DNA of 64,000 nucleotides from Caballeronia sp. TF1N1 (GTDB lineage: Bacteria > Pseudomonadota > Gammaproteobacteria > Burkholderiales > Burkholderiaceae), in assembly GCF_022878925.1 (NCBI RefSeq), contig NZ_CP084628.1:682001-746000 (forward strand), read 5' to 3'. The position numbers and the translations under genes are program-made. Under the pieces are notes generated by a model, which saw nothing but the letters and a program-made list of their open reading frames with translations, made no database searches and was not told where the DNA came from. This document shows, piece by piece, positions 18,360 through 30,080 of this stretch. The first letter of the stretch is position 1, and the number at the start of each line of letters is the position of its first letter.

Positions 18360-18608
18360 ACTTTCTCCTCGACAGGTTTGCTCGACGATGACAGGTCCGT
18401 GCGCGAGCGAAAAGGCTCGCTGACTTTGGTAAGCATTCGGCGCACGCTTTTCGCTGCCGAAACTACTGACTCTATATGGACGGGTGGCTGAAAATCGCTT
18501 CGAGCAAAATGCACAGTCCCGTCTAGTTCGACGTACTGCACCTTCCATTCGCCCTAGCGGGCGCAACCTTAGACTATATCAGCATTCGTTACGGTGTGGG
18601 CTGTTTTT

Positions 18609-19949
18609 TCAATATGCCGGCTTGGGCTCTAACATAGCCAGTGTCGGCGACGAGGCTCGAGATTCGCCTATGCGCTGACACTTGCGATGCTCGCCTTTTT
18701 TGCTGACGGACGCACTGTTCAACGCTCTTGGCAGTCCATTTGGCCCGTCGGCCTGTTTAGCAAGTATGAGCAACTTCAGCGCTTTCAAGCGCGACTGCGC
18801 CGCGTGTGAGCATGTCGACGTCTTCAGTTCATGTGTGTCATCGATTTGAGGTTTGGAGCGCGATGCTTGCGCTGGCGGCGCATCAGACGTGTGCGGAACG
18901 ATCTTCCCGGCTTTGATGGCCGCGAGGAAGTCGGTCGCCCAGGCGCCTGCCCTAGTGCGGGGGTGTCGCTCGTCGCGATGATGCGTCGTGACGGATTTCG
19001 CGTCCTCAGAAACGAGGAATGTTCTTGCTCCGTCATGGCTCACAAAAGATTGACCGGCGAGTTCGGCAGAAACTTTTTGCAGTTCGATGTCGCGAGCTAT
19101 TCGAGTTTGCGTCTCAACGTTTCCTTCGTGAATGGTCCGCACGCGGTATGTAAAGTCGACAGGGGCACGAAGGAGTGCCCGCAGATAGCTGATCGGATGC
19201 TTCGCCCGTTGGAGGTGTTTCCAGGAGGCTTCGACCACATCGGACAGACGCTTGGCGTGTTCGGACGCTTCGCGCATGAGCCGGAATATCAGGAAATGAC
19301 GAAAGCCCAGACCGCGCAGGCGTTCGAGGTCCGCTGGAAGCTTTCCTGGTTGTCTCTTTTGATTAGTAGGGTATAGATCCTTATATATAGTGCGGTCTGC
19401 CACCGTGGCAGACGGCGAAACCAAAGAAGAAGGTTGCTCGCGGTTTGATTTCCGTTCGTTTGGATTTTGAGCATTAGTTGTCGTATCGCTACCTGACTCA
19501 ACAAGACCTAGAAGGGTAACGACCTTTGGCGTGAGATGTAGGTAGGCACGTCCGAACAGCCCAGCGGCGCCGTAGCGAGTCTGCGGAGGGCGTGTAATTA
19601 AGGCTTCCTTCTCCAAATCCTCAAGGCTTCGATAGAACGTACGCATCGACTGCATTGCGCGGCCGGTTAGCAATTCACGGCGAGCGAAGATTGCCGCGTA
19701 GGGACGACGTGCGTCGACAGTGCGAGCCAGAGCGGCGAGTAAGGCTCGAGCGCGGGCAGGTAGCGCGGCGAGATGATTCGCTCGGTGAGCGGCTCGAAAG
19801 ATGACCCAGGGAAGATTGGATCGATCGCAAGCGTAATCATCGAGCGCTTGTTGGTCCGCAAAGTTCTCGGATGATTCGTGTTTTTCGAGGCGAGAAAAGT
19901 CCTCGCCTGCAACGGAAAGTTGCGCGATATGCATGTCAAGTACATCCAT
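18609..19949 (-). CDS. Putative plasmid/chromid replication initiator (winged-helix Rep)
   Basis: 446 aa. No named family was matched with certainty. The N-terminal half has a winged-helix-like stretch (RRELLTGRAMQSMRTFYRSLEDLEKEALITRPPQ), as in plasmid Rep proteins that combine a helix-turn-helix with a wing; the C-terminal half is basic. Its position downstream of parA-parB, with a candidate antisense RNA in its leader and a hairpin over its start codon, is what makes replication initiation the best reading. ATG 19949 is used; ATG 19934 is an alternative. No strong Shine-Dalgarno is visible, which fits tight translational control. Confidence 0.65.
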   Translation of the reverse strand: MDVLDMHIAQLSVAGEDFSRLEKHESSENFADQQALDDYACDRSNLPWVIFRAAHRANHLAALPARARALLAALARTVDARRPYAAIFARRELLTGRAMQSMRTFYRSLEDLEKEALITRPPQTRYGAAGLFGRAYLHLTPKVVTLLGLVESGSDTTTNAQNPNERKSNREQPSSLVSPSATVADRTIYKDLYPTNQKRQPGKLPADLERLRGLGFRHFLIFRLMREASEHAKRLSDVVEASWKHLQRAKHPISYLRALLRAPVDFTYRVRTIHEGNVETQTRIARDIELQKVSAELAGQSFVSHDGARTFLVSEDAKSVTTHHRDERHPRTRAGAWATDFLAAIKAGKIVPHTSDAPPAQASRSKPQIDDTHELKTSTCSHAAQSRLKALKLLILAKQADGPNGLPRALNSASVSKKGEHRKCQRIGESRASSPTLAMLEPKPAY

Positions 19950-19962
19950 TTTTGAAAATGGA
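19945..19962. promoter_or_regulatory. Inverted repeat covering the rep start codon
   Basis: TCCATTTT (19945-19952) and AAAATGGA (19955-19962) form a perfect 8-bp-arm repeat with a 2-base spacer. The rep start codon (19947-19949 on the minus strand) lies inside it. It may be a Rep operator or an RNA hairpin that hides the start codon. Confidence 0.5.
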
Positions 19963-19972
19963 GGACAAACGC

Positions 19973-20000
19973 TTGACTGCCGATCGCGATCCGCTAAACT
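19973..20000 (+). promoter_or_regulatory. Sigma-70 promoter facing away from rep
   Basis: TTGACT (19973-19978) and TAAACT (19995-20000) are separated by 16 bases, a near-consensus promoter on the plus strand. The predicted start is about 20007. The only thing downstream is the 20007-20108 element with a strong terminator; there is no plus-strand gene. Confidence 0.6.
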
Positions 20001-20006
20001 TCGATC

Positions 20007-20108
20007 TGTGTACTTCGTGACCCGATTGGCGTCGGGAAGCGGACCGGGCGAGCAGCAGTTGAGCCCGAATTCAAAAGCCTTCGGTTGGCGCCGAAGGCTT
20101 TTGTCTTT
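20007..20108 (+). ncRNA. Candidate antisense (counter-transcribed) RNA controlling rep
   Basis: A predicted ~100-base transcript bounded by the promoter at 19973-20000 and the terminator at 20073-20102, opposite in direction to rep and overlapping any rep leader that starts upstream of 20108. It contains two stem-loops, CCCGA/TCGGG (20021-20036) and the terminator hairpin, and both carry the identical loop TTGGCG, which includes a YUNR (UUGG) turn motif known from antisense RNA loops of plasmid copy-control systems. This is inference from layout; no expression evidence. Confidence 0.5.
20073..20108 (+). terminator. Strong symmetric terminator between parB and rep
   Basis: Perfect 12-bp stem AAAAGCCTTCGG (20073-20084) with CCGAAGGCTTTT (20091-20102), loop TTGGCG, then TTGTCTTTC. 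It ends the candidate small RNA and, being symmetric, may also stop parAB transcription from the other side. Confidence 0.8.
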
Positions 20109-20250
20109 CTAACGCAAATTACTTACATCGTTGCCTCGCGTTTATATTTTTCAAGTGATTGATTATTAACGAGTTTCTAGTAGGCTCATCGGTTGGCGTC
20201 ATCTGGGCTACAAGTAACTCGTTGATTTAAAAGTAAAACCTTCTAGAGTC
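20109..20250. promoter_or_regulatory. AT-rich leader with a long-range inverted repeat, upstream of rep
   Basis: This AT-rich stretch between the terminator and the parB stop holds AACGAGTT (20168-20175) and AACTCGTT (20216-20223), an 8-bp inverted repeat enclosing 40 bases that include a third copy of TTGGCG (20193-20198). It is a plausible site for the rep promoter and part of an origin. No clear iterons were found. Confidence 0.4.
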
Positions 20251-21222
20251 TCAATTTCTTTCGGTTTCGGTCAACGTCTTGTTGATGAAGTCCGCAATTC
20301 GTTGCCCCCATTGCTCGGCGTCACTTGCGTCGTTCTCAAAGAATCGAACTCCGACTACGCCGTTCCTCGTTGAGACCTCGCAGACCTTTCTCCGTCCCGC
20401 GCGAACAACAGTAGTGCTAGGCGCGATCGCCTTAGGCTTCTCCGCCGCCAGCGCCACTGCTTTGTCTTGCGTGAAATTTTCGTCATCAATCAATCGACGA
20501 ATTGCTTCAACGACCTTTTCCGCTTTGCCTGCTTCCGTTAAAGCGGCGAGCTTTTGCGCAGCATTGCTGCCGAGTCTTTCCGGTTTTTCCGCAAGCGCCG
20601 CTTTCGCAGCCTCCGGCAGAGCGTCGAACGAAAAAATGCGGGTAACGTGGCTTTTGCTAAGTCCCGCGCTTTCCGAAATTTCGGTGCGCGAAAGCCCGCT
20701 CAGCTCCTGCAGGCGTTTGAAATTCCAATACTTCTCGAAGTCGGTCAGAGAAGGTGAAAGCAGGTTCGAGAAGAACGCCGCAAATTCAATTTCACCTTCT
20801 TCGATCGACGCCACGTTAGCGCGGATGGTGTTGCGACCAAGCTCGCGATATGCGGCCACACGATTGTGACCAGCCACGATTTCATAACGCCCATCGGTAA
20901 GCGTGCGCACCAAAATTGGCGTCGCAAGAGCGTGCTGGGAAAGGTTGCTCTTCAGTTCCTGGAACTGCTCGCTGGTCAGCTTCCGCCGACGCCCGCTGAC
21001 CTCGATCAATGCGTCGAGCGGTACTTCCAAGGCGGCCCGCTCTTCGAGTTGCGTTTCCAATTCCTTGATGCGTGCCTGCGCCGTGTTGATGCGATGCTGC
21101 GCGTCCATCAACCTTCCGGGTGACGTCCGCGCCTCCGTGCTCGTGACACGCGGCTGATTTGGCTCGGCCGGCTTGGTTCCGATGTTTGCAGTTTTTGCCA
21201 GCAGTCTGTCGCCGATACCCAT
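20251..21222 (-). CDS. parB: ParB/Spo0J-family partition protein
   Basis: 323 aa. The N-terminal CTPase/ParB domain has the box-II-like motif YEIVAGHNRVAAYREL, followed by a helix-turn-helix (GLSRTEISESAGLSKSHVTRIF, about 165-190) for parS binding and a C-terminal dimerisation region. Residues 40-60 look coiled-coil (QHRINTAQARIKELETQLEE). It loads at parS and works with ParA to segregate the replicon. The start ATG 21222 follows the parA stop directly, with the ribosome site GGAGG inside the end of parA, so the two are translationally linked. Confidence 0.92.
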   Translation of the reverse strand: MGIGDRLLAKTANIGTKPAEPNQPRVTSTEARTSPGRLMDAQHRINTAQARIKELETQLEERAALEVPLDALIEVSGRRRKLTSEQFQELKSNLSQHALATPILVRTLTDGRYEIVAGHNRVAAYRELGRNTIRANVASIEEGEIEFAAFFSNLLSPSLTDFEKYWNFKRLQELSGLSRTEISESAGLSKSHVTRIFSFDALPEAAKAALAEKPERLGSNAAQKLAALTEAGKAEKVVEAIRRLIDDENFTQDKAVALAAEKPKAIAPSTTVVRAGRRKVCEVSTRNGVVGVRFFENDASDAEQWGQRIADFINKTLTETERN

Positions 21223-22416
21223 TTAAGCCTCCGATTGATTCCAGGCGCGGACGAACTGCGCGTCGAGATGTTCGGCGAGCCGATCGAGCGGCTCTTTGAA
21301 CCGGTTGTACGCGGCAGTGCTTCCGTCGGGCTTCGACAAGTCATAGACCGTGGACAGCTGAGCAGAAGCGCCCTTCGGTACCGTCGACTCGGGAATCTCG
21401 AACGGAAGGACGCGATCGCCATAAGCTTTCTGAAGCCAGCCGCGCACGACGCGCGACACATCGTCGGACTTTGCCTTGGTCAGAATCACATTGACGAAGT
21501 CGAAGCGCTTCTGTTCGAGCACGCCGGGCAGCTTCTTCGCGATGTCCGCGAACAGATGCCAGAATTGAGTCGAGCTGGCAAAGTCGAGTGCCTCGGGCGG
21601 GCAGGGCAGCAAGATTGCGTCGGAAGCGAGCAGGGCGTTGATCGTGAGGTAACTAAGCGCAGGCGGCGTGTCGATGACAACGGCGTCATACTCCGCCGTC
21701 AGCGGCAACAGGCCTTTGCGCAAAATCTCCCAAAACTCGAACGTGCTGTCGTTGAGAACCTTGGCCGGAATCTCGAACTCGGCGTCAAACAAGGACGATG
21801 ACGCTGGGACGAGATCCAGGTTGTGCCAATAGGTTTCCTGCACCGCGTAGTGCAGCGTTTGCTGATCGCCGTATATAAGTGGAAGCAGCGTCTGATCGTC
21901 GGAGATCTCCGCATCCGGTGCCCAGCCGCAAAGCTGCGTAGTCGTGCCTTGCGGGTCGCAATCGATTACCAGCACGCGCCGGCCGAGCAGAGTGAGCGCT
22001 TGGGCGGCGGATACTGCAGTAGTGGTTTTCGCAACACCACCTTTGAAGTTCGCGACAGTAACGATACGTCCGCGTTTACCCTCGGGTCTTCGCGCGCGCT
22101 CTTTGGTCGCCCGAATCCACGTCAACGTTTCTTCAAGCGTGAACTCCTTGCTCCGGCCGGCGCCTTTCGACGTTCCAGCGGGAAGTTCACCCTTGGTCGT
22201 GAGGTACTGAAACCGCTGCTTATCGACTCCGCAAAGCGAGGCCACCTGAGCACTCGTGAAAGTCGGCGCGCTTTTGCGGGGATACGGCTCCAGCATTGCG
22301 TCGCGGATTTGATTAAGAATGTCAGTGGCTTGGGCGGCCACTCCCAAGAGCGTCTCGATTGAGACGGATTGATCGACTTCGGGAAGCCGAGCGCTTAGCA
22401 TTGAATTCGCGGTCAC
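21223..22416 (-). CDS. parA: ParA-family partition ATPase (type Ia, with N-terminal DNA-binding region)
   Basis: 397 aa. The deviant Walker A FKGGVAKTT (Lys125 and Lys130) marks the ParA/MinD superfamily; Walker A' VLVIDCDPQGTTT and Walker B AVVIDTPPALSY follow. The ~110-residue N-terminal extension (VASLCGVDKQRFQYLTTKGELP... FTLEETLTWIR) is a MerR-like DNA-binding region typical of type Ia plasmid ParA, which repress their own operon. Inverted repeats at 22440-22479, just upstream, are the probable operator or parS. It forms an operon with parB (no gap). Confidence 0.93.
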   Translation of the reverse strand: MTANSMLSARLPEVDQSVSIETLLGVAAQATDILNQIRDAMLEPYPRKSAPTFTSAQVASLCGVDKQRFQYLTTKGELPAGTSKGAGRSKEFTLEETLTWIRATKERARRPEGKRGRIVTVANFKGGVAKTTTAVSAAQALTLLGRRVLVIDCDPQGTTTQLCGWAPDAEISDDQTLLPLIYGDQQTLHYAVQETYWHNLDLVPASSSLFDAEFEIPAKVLNDSTFEFWEILRKGLLPLTAEYDAVVIDTPPALSYLTINALLASDAILLPCPPEALDFASSTQFWHLFADIAKKLPGVLEQKRFDFVNVILTKAKSDDVSRVVRGWLQKAYGDRVLPFEIPESTVPKGASAQLSTVYDLSKPDGSTAAYNRFKEPLDRLAEHLDAQFVRAWNQSEA

Positions 22417-22439
22417 TGGCGGGCCTGAGTAAGCTATAG

Positions 22440-22479
22440 ATTCTTCGGTTTGTGGAAAACATGCTGCAAACCGAAGAAT
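22440..22479. promoter_or_regulatory. 13-bp inverted repeat upstream of parA (operator or parS) with a DnaA-like box
   Basis: ATTCTTCGGTTTG (22440-22452) and CAAACCGAAGAAT (22467-22479) are perfect inverted arms around 14 bases. The left junction and spacer contain TGTGGAAAA (22451-22459), whose complement TTTTCCACA fits the relaxed DnaA box TTWTNCACA. The repeat is 24 bases from the parA start, a position suited to ParA/ParB autoregulation or to a centromere. Confidence 0.6.
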
Positions 22480-22499
22480 AAACGGCTAACCGATAAACC

Positions 22500-22564
22500 T
22501 CAAGTAAACTCTGAAGTTGTTTTATCCCGAAATCGGGCGTTTTTACAACACGACGTTTACTTGA
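22500..22564. repeat. Nested inverted repeats at the recombinase/parA junction
   Basis: Outer arms TCAAGTAAAC (22500-22509) and GTTTACTTGA (22555-22564) enclose GTTGT/ACAAC and an inner CCCGA/TCGGG hairpin (22526-22537). The right outer arm covers the recombinase stop codon. There is no U-tract, so this is not a standard terminator. It may be a recombination, partition or origin element. Confidence 0.5.
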
Positions 22565-24533
22565 CGGGCAGCGAATCAGTCGACAAGGGCCCTTGAGCAG
22601 CCAATGTTGCCCTGCGAATCAATCGTTCGACGCCTAGTAGTTTGGACGAATCCTGATTTTCCAGGTAAACCTTCGTCGTCGAAAGTTTCGAATGACCCAA
22701 GTTAGCGCTGACCTCCGGTAACGCAGCGCCGTGCGTGAGCGCATGAACGGAGTGCGTGTGTCGAATCCAATGAGTGCTGGCCTGTGCGAGGCGCTTCCCG
22801 GAGCCGGGAACATGACCCTCGGCGAGAGCGGCCGCGTTTGCGAACACCCGCTTGAACAGTTTGCCGATGCCATCCGGCCCAAGGGCGTTGCCGCCGCGAG
22901 TCTGCGCGAGAATCGGCGTGCCTTCTGGACAGGCCAAGGGATCAGACAAACCGCGAAGCGCCAGATTTTCGATCAGCGCTTCCGCAACGGCCGGCGGCAA
23001 AAACACTGTTCTTGGTTCGCCGCGCTGACGCGCGACGCTTACTCGCCAGATCGGACCGGCAACGCCGGAAAGCCGTCCGACCGATAGCGCGTCCGTGGTC
23101 GCTGCGGCTAGTTCTCCCCGACGCATGCCGGTGGCATACGCCAAAAGCAGCGCCAAGCGGTCACGATGCTCGGCGAAACCATAGACATCGCGCGATACCG
23201 ACTGCAGCACAATCTGCCACTGATCCGTATCGAGCGAGCGGTCCACGGCGTCGAAGACCGGCGGCTCGGCCACACGCGTCTGTCCAATAAATGGGTTTGT
23301 CGCCAGATACCCCTGCGCCTCTAGCCACGCGCCCATCGCGCTTAAAATTGCGCGCGCGGATTCCCGGCTTCGATCAGAAAGTGGCCCGGCAAAAGGCCGC
23401 CAGCTCGAAAGGCATCGATCGACGCGACCTTTTGCCACCCAGCGCGCGGAAGGCTGCGGATTCGGTAAAAAAGCCGTGATGTACTCGTTGCAGTCGGCCT
23501 CGTCCAAAGACGACATCGGCTTGTGTTTTTCCACCAAGGCCCAGAGCAGCAACCGTTCTGCTTCCCGGCGATAAGCCCTTTGCGTGTGCGCGCTGGCCGA
23601 TCGCGCTGCAAGCCACGCGTGGATCGCCTGCAGATCCGTGCCAAATTCTGACGGCCGTCGATTCGTCCCCTTCGATCCATCGAGCGCCGCAGGAACTCGC
23701 AGCGCTTCGAGCGGGGCAATCCGAAGCGTCTCGTCCCGCGACCCGGTCCATTCAGAACCTCGTGCCGATGCGTCACCCGGCCAATCGCGCCGCGGCACAA
23801 GAGCCAACGGTGAAAAAGTATGGCGAAGCGCGTGCGCGTGAAGCTGCAACCAGTCCACGATTCGCTGCGCGCCTTTAGGCCCGAGTCGCGGAACCACCGT
23901 GTACCAGCGCTGGCGCCGGGTTTCGATCAGCGAAACGACGTCCCCGACGGTGGAAAGCCCGGCCGCCGCGAGCCGCGCGGTCACAGCCGGTTCGAACCAG
24001 CCGTCCAGTGGGTGATCCGGCCGTGGCTCTTGCGCGAGACTTGCCTCCATTCGCGAAAGCGCGTCGGTCTGCCGCCGTCGCAGCCGGAGATTGCGAGAAG
24101 CCCGCCGATCCAGCGCCGGTGTGGCTCCGGGCGGATATTCTTCCTCGTAGAGCGCTAGTAATTCGGCTTCGCGATAGACGCCGTCGGGGTCGATCCGCTC
24201 ACGGTATTCATCGAGCGATGGCGTGTCCTGCGTTTGTGGCGGCTCGAAAAGCGGGATACTGCCCGGCCGCAACCGTAAAAGATAAGCGGCGTCGGTGTCG
24301 TGCGCGCGTCGGGCCAGCACGGAAAGCGTGTCGCGCAACGTGACGATAAGCCGACGCGTGGTACGGACATCCGTACCGGCATCGCCGTAAGACGCGTGAA
24401 GTTTCGCTTCGGAGACGCCATCTAAATAGCCGCGATACAGCGCAAAGTGTTGGCGAGTCAGGCGGCGCGTGGGCGAAAAGCGGGGCGTGTCCGCAGCCGG
24501 ATTGGTTATACTCGCCGGGTTAGCTGTTGCCAT
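22557..24533 (-). CDS. Large tyrosine recombinase (DUF3701-type N-domain plus phage-integrase domain)
   Basis: About 658 aa. The N-terminal half contains a helix-hairpin-helix-like DUF3701 segment (GLSTVGDVVSLIETRRQRWY... RLGPKGAQRIVDWLQ). A SAM-like core-binding domain follows (TQRAYRREAERLLLWAL), and the C-terminal catalytic domain shows the Arg of TGMRRGEL, HWIRHTHS (HxxR) and the nucleophile Tyr in LGHSKLSTTKVYLE. Active tyrosine recombinases have these residues. It is leftward, just upstream of parA, so replicon dimer resolution is plausible; an integrase of a mobile element is the alternative, but no element ends were seen. ATG 24533 or TTG 24581 are both possible starts. Confidence 0.82.
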   Translation of the reverse strand: MATANPASITNPAADTPRFSPTRRLTRQHFALYRGYLDGVSEAKLHASYGDAGTDVRTTRRLIVTLRDTLSVLARRAHDTDAAYLLRLRPGSIPLFEPPQTQDTPSLDEYRERIDPDGVYREAELLALYEEEYPPGATPALDRRASRNLRLRRRQTDALSRMEASLAQEPRPDHPLDGWFEPAVTARLAAAGLSTVGDVVSLIETRRQRWYTVVPRLGPKGAQRIVDWLQLHAHALRHTFSPLALVPRRDWPGDASARGSEWTGSRDETLRIAPLEALRVPAALDGSKGTNRRPSEFGTDLQAIHAWLAARSASAHTQRAYRREAERLLLWALVEKHKPMSSLDEADCNEYITAFLPNPQPSARWVAKGRVDRCLSSWRPFAGPLSDRSRESARAILSAMGAWLEAQGYLATNPFIGQTRVAEPPVFDAVDRSLDTDQWQIVLQSVSRDVYGFAEHRDRLALLLAYATGMRRGELAAATTDALSVGRLSGVAGPIWRVSVARQRGEPRTVFLPPAVAEALIENLALRGLSDPLACPEGTPILAQTRGGNALGPDGIGKLFKRVFANAAALAEGHVPGSGKRLAQASTHWIRHTHSVHALTHGAALPEVSANLGHSKLSTTKVYLENQDSSKLLGVERLIRRATLAAQGPLSTDSLPVK

Positions 24534-24604
24534 CCTGCTTGATTTCCCTTTGTATTCAACTATTTGCGGAAAGGTTATCAACCAGCTTCGAATTTGACAA
24601 GGAA

Positions 24605-24646
24605 AATCGCACAGTCTGATAAGTGGATTTATCAGACTGTGCGATT
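24605..24646. repeat. Perfect 18-bp-arm inverted repeat with 6-bp spacer (dif-like core site candidate)
   Basis: AATCGCACAGTCTGATAA (24605-24622) and TTATCAGACTGTGCGATT (24629-24646) flank the spacer GTGGAT. The inner ends read ATAA N6 TTAT, the same as the inner part of XerCD dif sites (CATAA N6 TTATG). It sits 71 bases from the recombinase ATG, in the divergent region shared with mntH, so it is not a terminator. A metal-responsive operator of mntH is the main alternative. Confidence 0.6.
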
Positions 24647-24744
24647 CGAAGGCCGACGTCGAACGAACCGTCAGCTTGAATGTTCAATTCGCAAAGCGCA
24701 TATTTCCAGCACGTTCATATCGGACTTTCAGGAGAGACGTGCCG

Positions 24745-26088
24745 ATGCGCGAACCCAGACGCCCCGAGTTGAAGCAATCGGGAGAGGACGACGCTCCCCG
24801 CCCGAGTCTTCCGGAGGTCTTCGCGTCGGTGCGCGTGCCGGTGGGCGGATGGTGGTTCAGGCGCTTTCTCGCTTTCGCCGGGCCAGGCTACATGATCTCC
24901 GTCGGCTATATGGATCCGGGCAACTGGGCGACGGACATCGCGGGGGGATCGCGCTTCGGCTATACACTGCTCGCCGTCATCCTTCTTTCCAATCTGATGG
25001 CGATTCTTCTGCAATCGCTTGCCGTGCGCCTCGGCGTCGCGACCGGCCGCGATCTAGCGCAGGCGTGCCGCGATCATTATTCGAAACCGGTGAATCTCGC
25101 ACTTTGGCTCGCCTGTGAGGCGGCGATCATCGCGTGCGATCTGGCCGAAGTCATCGGCACGGCCATCGCGTTGAAGTTGCTGTTCGGTATTCCGTTGATC
25201 GCCGGCGCGCTCGTCACCGCGCTCGATGCTTTCCTGCTGCTCTTCCTGATCAACAAGGGTTTTCGCCTGCTCGAAGCGTTCGTCATCGTGTTGCTCGTCG
25301 TGATAGCAGGCTGCTTTGCCTTGCAGATCGCCGCAGCCGCGCCACCTTGGGGCGAGGTCATGCGCGGCTTCGTGCCATCGACGGAAATCGTGACGAATCG
25401 CGAAATGCTGTACGTGGCCATTGGCATCCTCGGCGCGACGGTCATGCCGCACAACCTGTATCTGCATTCGTCGGTGGTGCAGACGCGCGCGTTCGGCGAT
25501 TCGATTCCCGCCCGCCGCGAGGCGATCCGTTTCGCGACCATCGACAGCACGATCGCGCTGACCCTCGCGCTCTTCGTCAACGCGGCGATTCTGATCGTGG
25601 CCGCCGCCGTGTTCCACGCGAAGGGCCATTTCGAAGTCGTCGAGATCGAGGAAGCGTTCCGGCTCTTGTCGCCGCTTTTGGGTTTCGGCATTGCATCGAC
25701 CTTGTTCGCGGTCGCGCTGCTCGCGTCGGGTCTGAACTCGACCGTCACCGCGACGCTCGCCGGCCAAATCGTCATGGAAGGTTTTCTGCGATTGCGCATT
25801 CCGAACTGGGCGCGACGGCTCATCACGCGAGGTCTTGCTATCGTGCCGGTCATTGTCGTTACCGCGCTATATGGAGAGAAGGGCACGACGCATCTGCTCG
25901 TCCTGAGTCAGGTGATCCTGTCGATGCAATTGCCTTTTGCCGTCATCCCGCTCGTCCGATTCGTTTCGGACCGACGCAAATTAGGTGTTTTCGTCGTTTC
26001 GCGCTGGACCGCCGCGTTGGCGTGGCTAGTTGCGGCGGTGATCGTCGTGCTCAACGTGAAACTGCTCGTCGATACCTTCTTCGTTTGA
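24745..26088 (+). CDS. mntH: MntH, Nramp-family divalent metal (Mn2+) transporter
   Basis: About 447 aa with 11 predicted membrane segments. The metal-binding motifs are intact: DPGNW in the first helix and MPHNLYLHS in the sixth; the Met of this motif selects transition metals. Proton-coupled Mn2+ or Fe2+ uptake is the family role. ATG 24745 or GTG 24739 share an AGGAG site at 24730; a longer TTG start has no support. It is divergent from the recombinase. The 42-base inverted repeat 99 bases upstream could be its operator, though it does not resemble a MntR or Fur box that I recall. Confidence 0.93.
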   Translation: MREPRRPELKQSGEDDAPRPSLPEVFASVRVPVGGWWFRRFLAFAGPGYMISVGYMDPGNWATDIAGGSRFGYTLLAVILLSNLMAILLQSLAVRLGVATGRDLAQACRDHYSKPVNLALWLACEAAIIACDLAEVIGTAIALKLLFGIPLIAGALVTALDAFLLLFLINKGFRLLEAFVIVLLVVIAGCFALQIAAAAPPWGEVMRGFVPSTEIVTNREMLYVAIGILGATVMPHNLYLHSSVVQTRAFGDSIPARREAIRFATIDSTIALTLALFVNAAILIVAAAVFHAKGHFEVVEIEEAFRLLSPLLGFGIASTLFAVALLASGLNSTVTATLAGQIVMEGFLRLRIPNWARRLITRGLAIVPVIVVTALYGEKGTTHLLVLSQVILSMQLPFAVIPLVRFVSDRRKLGVFVVSRWTAALAWLVAAVIVVLNVKLLVDTFFV

Positions 26089-26361
26089 ACGCGCCACGTC
26101 CTCTATATAGATAGATCGGCAGAGTCGTCGAAATGGCTTAAGGACGGAGTGATGGCACAAAGCCTTCCGACGACCATCCATCAGAGACGAAGTCCCTGAA
26201 AACGCCGACGCGATAGATTTTTCAGCATGCTTTGCTTAAATGAAACCCGTGCACTAACCTGACCTTTGCACCGTGGTAGCAGGTGAGTCGGTCGTTGGCG
26301 TGCGTGCAACTCTCCGCATCCGCGCCAGGAAAAACGAAACAGTCGGGGCGTCGGAAAAAAC

Positions 26362-30000
<3,639 letters not shown>

Positions 30001-30080
30001 GCGCTCGTTGAAACCTGTTCGCTCGCGTGACTCCATGGATACTATTGGAGACTAAAAGAGCACGAACACAGGAGACGAAG

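Noticed and set aside
18360..18566. N-terminal extension of rpoD
   Set aside because: The strong ribosome site and conserved N-terminus are at 18359; the upstream codons do not resemble RpoD.
22526..22537. Terminator at the CCCGA/TCGGG hairpin
   Set aside because: The T-run is on the plus strand, where no gene ends; on the recombinase's strand no U-tract follows.
19950..24646. Canonical chromosome-1 parS (GTTNCACGTGAAAC)
   Set aside because: I looked for it in the rep-par region and did not find it; only the inverted repeats reported above are present.
22557..24646. Integrated mobile element around the tyrosine recombinase
   Set aside because: No tRNA, direct-repeat ends or cargo genes were seen; neighbours are replicon maintenance genes.
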